Assembly (NCBI GenBank): GCA_937893735.1
Contig: CALBGD010000203.1
Coordinates: 1-5,130 of the forward strand
DNA: 5,130 bases
Reading direction: 5' to 3'
DNA from: an uncultured Clostridia bacterium
GTDB lineage: Bacteria; Bacillota; Clostridia; Oscillospirales; Ruminococcaceae
Below, piece after piece: positions 1 through 3,857 of the stretch; within the stretch, counting starts at the first letter, position 1, and each line of letters begins with the position of its first letter. The translations under genes and the position numbers were made by a program. The notes under the pieces were generated by a model. The model had not been told where the DNA came from. It did no database searches and saw only the letters and a program-made list of their open reading frames with translations.

Positions 1-395
1 GAACCGACATCAACGTTTATACATTGGTCAACCCGATACAGTTCAAGCGCATTGACAGCGTAATCCTCGCCGAACTCACGAACCAGCATACTTTCAGCAA
101 TATCAAGCGCTTCGTTAAGATTCCGTGGTTCGATAAGCCGGGACTTGTCCTCTGTACCAAGCAGGTCGTTCAGGCTGAGGATAAAATCGTAGTATCCGCT
201 GATTTTTGTTTTCTTAAGAATCACCCGTATTCCCTTACCCTGAAAAATAAATGCGTAATGCTCGTCTCCCTTAGTGTTAGTTTCTACGCCAAACCTGCCT
301 CTGGCTTTGCTGAATAACTCTTTTTCAGCTCTGTGATATTCGATGTGGTTTTTGAAAATCTTTCTTAATCCTATGGTGTGGATAGAGTAGTTCAT
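1..395 (-). CDS. Partial gene off the left edge; possible replication-initiator-like protein of a mobile element
   Basis: An uninterrupted minus-strand frame of 131 codons starts at ATG 395-393 and runs off the window, so the C-terminal part is missing. A good Shine-Dalgarno (AGGAG, 408-404) sits 8 bases before the ATG, which fixes the start. The protein begins MNYSIHTIGLRKIF, is soluble and mixed alpha/beta, and has no signal peptide or membrane segment. Near the cut edge is the segment LYRVDQCINVDVG. An R-x-D followed by an N-x-D strand of this kind recalls the first core strand of replication initiators encoded by clostridial integrative elements and plasmids, but the catalytic motifs would lie outside the window, so this is only a resemblance. 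It is divergent from the excisionase-like gene, a common layout in mobile elements. That it is a real gene is fairly sure; the function is not. Confidence 0.6.
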   Translation of the reverse strand, partial: MNYSIHTIGLRKIFKNHIEYHRAEKELFSKARGRFGVETNTKGDEHYAFIFQGKGIRVILKKTKISGYYDFILSLNDLLGTEDKSRLIEPRNLNEALDIAESMLVREFGEDYAVNALELYRVDQCINVDVG

Positions 396-470
396 AATTC
401 TTTCTCCTAATAGTTATAGTTGCGTATGGTTATTGCGTTTTTTGTATTCAGAATAATACCGATAAATCCC

Positions 471-499
471 ATTACAACGCTATTTACCCTAGTTACCAA
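471..499 (-). promoter_or_regulatory. Candidate promoter for the left-edge gene
   Basis: On the minus strand TTGGTA and TGTAAT are separated by 17 bases, 4/6 and 5/6 matches to the sigma-A consensus. Transcription would start near 464, leaving a leader of about 70 bases before the ATG at 395. It overlaps a weaker plus-strand candidate (TTTACC, 16 bases, TACAAT, 483-510), so the region could be a divergent control point. The match is only moderate and AT-rich DNA gives such hits by chance. Confidence 0.35.
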
Positions 500-538
500 T
501 AGAGTACAATATTAACACCTAATAACTCCTTTCTGATA

Positions 539-567
539 TTTACTAAACTGTTTGTGAATTATATAAT
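539..567 (+). promoter_or_regulatory. Likely promoter of the excisionase-like gene
   Basis: TTTACT (539-544) and a perfect TATAAT (562-567) are separated by exactly 17 bases. Transcription would start around 574, giving a leader of about 55 bases before the GTG at 630. The -10 lies in the palindrome ATTATATAAT (558-567), so it could also act as a -10 on the other strand, though no good minus-strand -35 is visible at the right distance. Confidence 0.6.
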
Positions 568-629
568 CTTATTTTCTGTCGCCGGTGCAAACATTTTTGT
601 AAATACATTTTGGCGAGGAGGTGAACGCC

Positions 630-809
630 GTGGATGAAAAAATCCTGACAATAGACGAATTACAAGACAGGCTCCGCATAGGAAGGAACCAGGCGTACAA
701 GCTGGTAGCGGAGAAAAAGATAAAGGCATTCCGCACAGGGAAGCGCTGGAAGATAACAGAAGCCGCACTGAATGAGTATATCAGGAAAAGCGAGGAAAGT
801 GGCAAGTAA
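630..809 (+). CDS. Excisionase-family small helix-turn-helix DNA-binding protein
   Basis: This 59-residue basic protein has the layout of the small MerR-like, excisionase-type HTH proteins. A helix-turn-helix spans residues 7-26 (LTIDELQDRL, then RIGRNQAYKLV), a wing spans about 30-42 with the typical FRTGKRWKI, and a short C-terminal helix (AALNEYI) follows. Known family members bind DNA, either as recombination directionality factors bending attachment-site DNA or as small regulators; which applies here is inference. A GTG at 621 is in frame, but it overlaps the only good Shine-Dalgarno (AGGAGG, 616-621). The GTG at 630, 8 bases downstream of that site, is therefore preferred. Excisionase genes usually precede an integrase; here none follows, and the next gene is an antitoxin 236 bases on. 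It could be the surviving part of an element or a stand-alone regulator. Confidence 0.85.
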   Translation: MDEKILTIDELQDRLRIGRNQAYKLVAEKKIKAFRTGKRWKITEAALNEYIRKSEESGK

Positions 810-857
810 AAAAAAACGGTTTCGGAAAATCTGCATAAATACGCATTTTTACCGAAA
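808..857 (-). terminator. Stem-loop with T-tract in the minus direction
   Basis: An imperfect hairpin pairs TTTCGG (820-825) with CCGAAA (852-857). It continues, after a one-base bulge, with AAAA/TTTT and then, past a small internal loop, TGC/GCA around an 8-base loop. Nine consecutive A residues (808-816) lie on its left, so in the minus direction the hairpin is followed by a T9 tract, the form of an intrinsic terminator. It directly follows the excisionase-like stop codon but lacks a T-tract on the plus side. No minus-strand gene in the window obviously needs it. Confidence 0.45.
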
Positions 858-886
858 GTACAGAAATGGATTTTACCCTTAGTCTA

Positions 887-915
887 TTGACCTTTCCCTT
901 ATTTTTCGCTACAAT
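887..915 (+). promoter_or_regulatory. Strong promoter overlapping an operator-like inverted repeat
   Basis: TTGACC (887-892) and TACAAT (910-915) are separated by 17 bases, 5/6 matches to each consensus element. The start would be near 922, inside the right arm of the overlapping inverted repeat. It points towards the antitoxin gene, about 120 bases away, which has its own promoter. No obvious coding sequence begins immediately downstream, so its natural target is unclear. Confidence 0.6.
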
Positions 916-941
916 ATAAGGGAAGGTGAAAAGGAAAGGTC
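889..941. repeat. Nested inverted repeats over the 887-915 promoter
   Basis: One left arm can pair with either of two right arms. Bases 892-902 pair with 916-926 (11 pairs, one G-T), including the perfect TCCCTTAT/ATAAGGGA, around a 13-base loop. Alternatively GACCTTTCC (889-897) pairs perfectly with GGAAAGGTC (933-941). The left arm covers the end of the -35 and the spacer, and the first right arm begins directly after the -10, so a dimeric repressor bound here would block the promoter. The second right arm holds the Shine-Dalgarno-like AAGGAAAGG. Operator function is inferred from the geometry only. Confidence 0.5.
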
Positions 942-982
942 ATGTGAGAATACAATTAAAGCATAGAATTAATTAAAATAGG

Positions 983-1011
983 TTGAATTTCTCCTATAAA
1001 TGTGATATAAT
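983..1011 (+). promoter_or_regulatory. Promoter of the Phd/YefM antitoxin gene
   Basis: TTGAAT (983-988) and a perfect TATAAT (1006-1011) have a 17-base spacer, and TG one base before the -10 makes it an extended -10 promoter. The start would be near 1018, giving a leader of about 28 bases with AGGAGG at 1032-1037. Phd-family antitoxins commonly repress their own promoters, but no clear palindrome sits exactly on this one. Confidence 0.75.
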
Positions 1012-1045
1012 AGTATCAGGAAAGATATTTGAGGAGGAATAAACC

Positions 1046-1288
1046 ATGACAGTAAACACAAACACACTTGTTTCCATAACAGAGGCGAACCAGAACTTTT
1101 CCAGAGTAGCAAGAATAGTTGACGAGAACGGCTCTGCGATTATTCTGAAGAACAATGTTCCTCGTTACATCATTATGGAATTCCCTGAGGCTGAAAAGCT
1201 CCAGACCGCTCCTGATGACAATGTTGAGGCAATCTCCCGCAGGCTGATCCAAAAAAATCTTGAAGCATACAAGGAGCTTGCGAAATGA
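1046..1288 (+). CDS. Type II antitoxin, Phd/YefM family, without an adjacent toxin
   Basis: The 80-residue protein has the Phd/YefM form. The N-terminal half, about residues 8-45 (LVSITEANQNFSRV, then SAIILKNNVPRYII), matches the compact DNA-binding and dimerisation fold. The tail, about 62-80 (ISRRLIQKNLEAYKELA), is a predicted charged helix of the kind that wraps and neutralises the partner. In this family the antitoxin is made first, represses its operon, and holds a Doc/Fic or RelE-type toxin inactive in the cytoplasm. The start is clear: AGGAGG lies 8 bases before the ATG and a strong promoter lies upstream. The oddity is downstream. A hairpin follows the stop within 11 bases, and no toxin frame is seen; the next frame is a broken recombinase on the other strand. 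It may be an orphan, may answer a toxin elsewhere, or may have lost its partner to deletion. Confidence 0.9.
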   Translation: MTVNTNTLVSITEANQNFSRVARIVDENGSAIILKNNVPRYIIMEFPEAEKLQTAPDDNVEAISRRLIQKNLEAYKELAK

Positions 1289-1294
1289 TATGTC

Positions 1295-1328
1295 AAAAAA
1301 CCGGTGCTCCACATACGAAGCACCGGTT
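1295..1328 (-). terminator. Terminator between the antitoxin and the recombinase remnant
   Basis: A perfect 10-base-pair stem pairs AACCGGTGCT (1299-1308) with AGCACCGGTT (1319-1328) around a 10-base loop. Read on the minus strand it ends in a T6 tract (A1295-1300 on the plus strand), so it fits as the intrinsic terminator of the recombinase remnant that stops at 1360. On the plus side only a weak run (GATCTATATAAAA) follows, so it may also stop antitoxin transcripts, less efficiently. Confidence 0.75.
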
Positions 1329-1340
1329 GATCTATATAAA

Positions 1341-1354
1341 AGCGGCTAGCCGCT
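1341..1354. repeat. Perfect 14-base palindrome
   Basis: AGCGGCTAGCCGCT reads the same on both strands. It lies between the terminator hairpin and the stop codon of the recombinase remnant. It could be a protein-binding site or a second hairpin in the remnant's 3' end; nothing in the sequence decides this. Confidence 0.5.
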
Positions 1355-1359
1355 GATAA

Positions 1360-1605
1360 TCATTTGTTCGTCAGCCTGCGAGCCAGCTTGTAGAATGTGG
1401 TTTTCTTCATGTCAAGGCGCTTCATTGCCTCTACCGCTGTAATGTTGCCGGACTGCCATAGGTCAATCACCTCGGCGTAATTGTCGGGGAGTACAGTTTC
1501 AGGTCTGCCGAATTTCACGCCTTTGTCGGGCGCAAGCCTGATTCCCTCGGACTGACGTATGCGGATTTTACGTCGTTCCTTTTCGGCGGTGTAAAAGCTA
1601 TTGAA
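1360..1605 (-). pseudogene. 5'-truncated serine recombinase (resolvase/invertase) remnant
   Basis: Reading leftward from 1605, 81 codons stay open to a TGA at 1362-1360. Residues 7-35 (AEKERRKIRI, RQSEGIRLA, GVKFGRP) match the end of the long E helix and the GRP linker of small serine recombinases. Residues 36-81 (DNYAEVIDLW, ITAVEAMKRL, TTFYKLARRL) form the C-terminal helix-turn-helix that reads the recombination site. The N-terminal catalytic domain of about 110 residues, with the active-site serine and arginines, is absent. An in-frame TAA sits at 1608-1606, there is no start codon or ribosome site, and the homology stops where the promoter of the next operon begins. The family's usual length is about 180-200 residues. 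The piece could not cut DNA, though a DNA-binding fragment is imaginable. It is convergent with the antitoxin and shares the hairpin between them. Confidence 0.85.
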
Positions 1606-1629
1606 TTAATCCTGCGGCTGTGATACAAT
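1601..1629 (+). promoter_or_regulatory. Promoter of the ChrA-family operon
   Basis: TTGAAT (1601-1606) and TACAAT (1624-1629) are separated by 17 bases, with an extended -10 TG at 1621-1622. The start would be near 1636. This rules out a TTG at 1634 as the gene start and supports the ATG at 1661, which would have a leader of about 25 bases. The -35 lies at the end of the recombinase remnant, so the promoter sits on the junction between the two. Confidence 0.75.
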
Positions 1630-1660
1630 AGCATTGACAGAATTTTCGGAGGACATACCA

Positions 1661-2233
1661 ATGGAGAAAATAACCTCGCGTCAGGACAGAAGCCAGCTCC
1701 TGCCGCTTTTCCTGACGTTTCTTAAAATAGGCGCGTTCACATTCGGCGGAGGCTACGCCATGATACCGCTTATCCAGCGGGAGGCAGGCGAGCGCCGCGG
1801 CTGGATAACAGAGGACGAGCTGGTGGAGATAACCGCCATAGCCGAAAGCACCCCCGGACCCATCGCGGTGAACACGGCGACTTTCACCGGATATCAGGTG
1901 TGCGGAGTGCCGGGGGCGCTCCTTGCAACGGTGGGAGTGGTGCTCCCGGCGTTCGCCGTGATAGTTCTGGTGTCCTCGGCGCTGAGCTTTTTCAGCGGAA
2001 ATCAGATCGTGAAATATGCGTTCATGGGAGTCCGCGCCGGGGTGCTTGCGCTCATCGTAAAGGCAGTGGTGCGAATGTACCGCCAGTGCCCGAAAAACGC
2101 GCTCTCCTACGTCATCATGGCGGGAGTTTTCATTGCCGCAGGATTCCTGAATGTCAGCGCGCTTCTGCTGATACTCCTCTGTGCCCTGCTGGGTCTGTTC
2201 TTCACGCTGAGGAAGCGGGGTGAACGCGGGTGA
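1661..2233 (+). CDS. ChrA-family half-size anion (chromate) transporter, first subunit
   Basis: This is a 190-residue membrane protein of the short-chain CHR family. The signature comes early: FLKIGAFTFGGGYAMIPLIQ (residues 20-39) and STPGPIAVNTATF (63-75), followed by hydrophobic segments at about 84-106, 123-138, 148-165 and 167-183 and a basic tail RKRGERG. Known family members move chromate or related oxyanions out of the cell. Short forms often occur as adjacent pairs that work together, each being about half of a long ChrA. A longer frame opens at a TTG at 1634, but GGAGG at 1648-1652 lies 8 bases before the ATG at 1661, which is chosen. The gene overlaps the next by four bases, indicating coupled translation. 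The true substrate in an anaerobe is not known; chromate is only the family label. Confidence 0.9.
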   Translation: MEKITSRQDRSQLLPLFLTFLKIGAFTFGGGYAMIPLIQREAGERRGWITEDELVEITAIAESTPGPIAVNTATFTGYQVCGVPGALLATVGVVLPAFAVIVLVSSALSFFSGNQIVKYAFMGVRAGVLALIVKAVVRMYRQCPKNALSYVIMAGVFIAAGFLNVSALLLILLCALLGLFFTLRKRGERG

Positions 2234-2796
2234 TTTATCTGGAGCTTTTCTGGACGTTCCTGAAAATAGGCGCGTTCACGTTCGGCGGAGGCTACGCCAT
2301 GCTCCCGCTGATACAGGCAGAGGTGAGAGCCCACGGCTGGCTTTCCGCAGAGGAACTGGTGGATTTCATCGCTGTCAGCGAGAGCACTCCCGGGCCGTTT
2401 GCCGTGAATATCTCCACGTTCGTCGGAATGCGCGCGGGAGGGCTTTTCGGGGCTTTCTGCGCCACTTTCGGGGTGGTGCTCCCATCGTTCGTAATAATTC
2501 TGCTGGTGGCACGGTGCTACGAGAAATTCCGCGAGAGCCGCGCGGTCAGGGGCTGTATGTCCGGGCTGAAGCCCGCCGTGGTGGGACTTATCGCCGCGGC
2601 TGTGATATCCACCGGACAGACGGTGTTCTTCCCTGCCGGGATAAGCGCGGGAGTATTCACAAGCCCGGCGTTTCTGTGCTCCGCCGTGATTTTTGCGGCG
2701 GGTATCCTGCTTTCGGTGAAGAAAGTGCACCCGATAATCATTATCGTTATTTCGGCGGTACTGGGGATAGGCGCGGGGGTTCTTTTCGGGCTGTAA
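2230..2796 (+). CDS. ChrA-family half-size anion (chromate) transporter, second subunit
   Basis: This is a 188-residue paralogue of the preceding protein, with the same early signature: FLKIGAFTFGGGYAMLPLIQ (residues 10-29) and STPGPFAVN (52-60). Hydrophobic segments follow at about 70-93, 112-128, 145-162 and 168-187. It begins at GTG 2230-2232, whose last two bases belong to the TGA of the upstream gene, and a GGGGTG purine run at 2217-2222 can serve as ribosome site. This overlap argues for translation by re-initiation and equal amounts of the two halves. The pair probably makes one hetero-oligomeric pore in the cytoplasmic membrane, as described for other short-chain pairs; here that is inference. 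Around the FGGGY motif its DNA is almost identical to that of the first gene. The operon ends at the terminator just downstream. Confidence 0.9.
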   Translation: MIYLELFWTFLKIGAFTFGGGYAMLPLIQAEVRAHGWLSAEELVDFIAVSESTPGPFAVNISTFVGMRAGGLFGAFCATFGVVLPSFVIILLVARCYEKFRESRAVRGCMSGLKPAVVGLIAAAVISTGQTVFFPAGISAGVFTSPAFLCSAVIFAAGILLSVKKVHPIIIIVISAVLGIGAGVLFGL

Positions 2797-2803
2797 TAAA
2801 CTT

Positions 2804-2835
2804 GGGGAGGGGCTTTACCCTCCCCTGCTTTTTTT
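2804..2835 (+). terminator. Intrinsic terminator of the ChrA operon
   Basis: An 8-base-pair GC stem, GGGGAGGG (2804-2811) with CCCTCCCC (2818-2825), encloses a 6-base loop. After TGC it is followed by a T7 run (2829-2835). It lies 8 bases past the stop codon, so it closes the two-gene transporter operon. Confidence 0.92.
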
Positions 2836-2883
2836 GACGCGCCCAAAATCGCTTCTATATTTATTTTGTTCAATAACTACCTC

Positions 2884-2912
2884 TTTACAAAACCTTGGAG
2901 TTGGAGTATAAT
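2884..2912 (+). promoter_or_regulatory. Promoter of the DUF3737-lyase operon
   Basis: TTTACA (2884-2889) and TATAAT (2907-2912) are separated by 17 bases, 5/6 and 6/6 matches. Transcription would begin near 2919 and give a leader of about 60 bases. The spacer contains CTTGGAGTT, the half-site style seen in some MerR-family operators, but the matching second half is weak, so regulation by such a protein is only a guess. Confidence 0.75.
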
Positions 2913-2923
2913 CTAAGTACAAG

Positions 2924-2940
2924 CCGACATTTCCTGTCGG
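2924..2940 (+). other. Small hairpin at the 5' end of the DUF3737 leader
   Basis: CCGACA (2924-2929) pairs with TGTCGG (2935-2940) around a 5-base loop, within a few bases of the expected transcript start. It has no T-tract, so it is not a terminator; a role in protecting the 5' end of the mRNA is possible. The leader is too short for a known riboswitch class. Confidence 0.5.
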
Positions 2941-2977
2941 ACCTACGGTACACAAATTATCCCACGGAGGGCACAAA

Positions 2978-3847
2978 ATGGAGAACAAAAGAGAAATAAA
3001 CCAGCAGTATCTTACAGGAGAACGCGCACTCTTTCAGGCGCGAAACATGAAGATAACCGCCTCGACTTTCGCAGACGGAGAATCCCCGCTCAAGGAAAGC
3101 TCGGACATCGACCTTTACCAGTCCATGTTCAAATGGAAGTACCCGCTGTGGTACAGCCGGAACATCACACTGCGGGACTGCACGCTGTTCAATATGGCGC
3201 GCGCCGGGATATGGTACACGGACGACCTCTCAATGGAAAACTGCGCGGTGGAGGCTCCCAAGACGTTCAGGCGCTGTCACCGGCTCTCGCTCCGGAACGT
3301 CACCATGCCGGACGCCGCAGAGACCCTCTGGAACTGCGACGGCGTTAAAATGAGCTCCGCAATGGCAAAGGGGGACTACTTCGGCATGAACAGCCGGAAC
3401 CTCGAAATAGAGGGCTTCCAGCTCTACGGAAACTACCCGTTTGACGGCGGCGAGAACATCGTTATCCGGAACTCCCGCCTGATAAGCAAGGACGCATTCT
3501 GGAACTGTCGCAATGTCGAAGTGTACGATTCGTTCATCTCCGGGGAGTACCTCGGCTGGAACTCTGAAAAGCTCACGTTCGTCAACTGCACGATAGAGAG
3601 CCTTCAGGGTCTGTGCTACGCAAAGGAAGTCACTCTGAAAAACTGCACCCTGCTGAATACCACGCTTGCGTTCGAGTACTCCACGGTGGAAGCCGACATA
3701 AACGGCTCCGTTGACAGCGTGAAGAACCCCATCTCCGGCAGGATAACCGCCGACAGCATAGGCGAGCTCATCATGGAGCCGGACAAGATTGACCCCTCGC
3801 GCACCGTGATAGAATGCCGCAGTGACAGGCACTGCGCCTGCCTGTAA
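2978..3847 (+). CDS. DUF3737 family protein, predicted right-handed beta-helix, function unknown
   Basis: This 289-residue protein has no signal peptide or membrane segment and is expected in the cytoplasm. Its features match my recollection of the DUF3737 family, which has no established role. From about residue 58 to 245 it consists of irregular coils of about 20 residues that each end in a short beta strand and a turn: RNITLRDCTL, RLSLRNVTM, RNLEIEGFQL, ENIVIRNSRL, RNVEVYDSFI, EKLTFVNCTI, KEVTLKNCTL. Recurrent W-N-C or W-N-S steps occur at about 118, 175 and 194. This is the pattern of a right-handed parallel beta-helix, often used for carbohydrate binding or scaffolding. A Cys-rich end (CRSDRHCAC) closes the protein. 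GGAGG at 2966-2970 lies 7 bases before the ATG. Only 10 bases separate its stop from the lyase gene, so the two are co-transcribed and probably act on linked substrates. No catalytic motif is recognisable. Confidence 0.88.
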   Translation: MENKREINQQYLTGERALFQARNMKITASTFADGESPLKESSDIDLYQSMFKWKYPLWYSRNITLRDCTLFNMARAGIWYTDDLSMENCAVEAPKTFRRCHRLSLRNVTMPDAAETLWNCDGVKMSSAMAKGDYFGMNSRNLEIEGFQLYGNYPFDGGENIVIRNSRLISKDAFWNCRNVEVYDSFISGEYLGWNSEKLTFVNCTIESLQGLCYAKEVTLKNCTLLNTTLAFEYSTVEADINGSVDSVKNPISGRITADSIGELIMEPDKIDPSRTVIECRSDRHCACL

Positions 3848-3857
3848 GGAGGAAGCC

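Noticed and set aside
24..317. 97-codon plus-strand frame at the left edge
   Set aside because: It is antisense to the minus-strand gene, which has a clear ribosome site and start. This frame has no ribosome site and an unconvincing protein sequence.
559..805. Minus-strand frames of 69 and 78 codons opposite the excisionase-like gene
   Set aside because: They are low-complexity Ser/Phe-rich products with no family resemblance; the plus-strand HTH protein explains the DNA.
867..920. 17-codon frame MDFTLSLLTFPLFFATI as a small membrane peptide or toxin
   Set aside because: It is hydrophobic and tempting as a type I-like toxin, but it has no ribosome site, runs through the promoter and operator sequence, and would be upstream of that promoter's start.
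1016..1312. 98-codon minus-strand frame opposite the antitoxin
   Set aside because: It was considered as a possible overlapping toxin, but its product is the exact antisense of the antitoxin gene, lacks a ribosome site and matches no toxin pattern.
1634..1660. Upstream TTG start for the first ChrA protein
   Set aside because: The TTG lies at the predicted transcription start and would leave no ribosome site in the mRNA; the ATG at 1661 has GGAGG at the right distance.
1630..1660. Riboswitch (for example fluoride or metal sensing) ahead of the ChrA operon
   Set aside because: The predicted leader is only about 25 bases, too short for any known riboswitch aptamer and expression platform.
2107..2873. 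Long frames in the second ChrA gene (minus 2107-2730 and 2517-2873, plus 2220-2837)
   Set aside because: They are Arg/Gly/His-rich shadow products of GC-rich DNA. The ChrA frame has the family motifs and the overlapping start.
3822..3857. Upstream ATG for the lyase, giving 12 extra residues
   Set aside because: It lies inside the preceding gene and its extra codons are the ribosome site itself; the family start is at the ATG at 3858.
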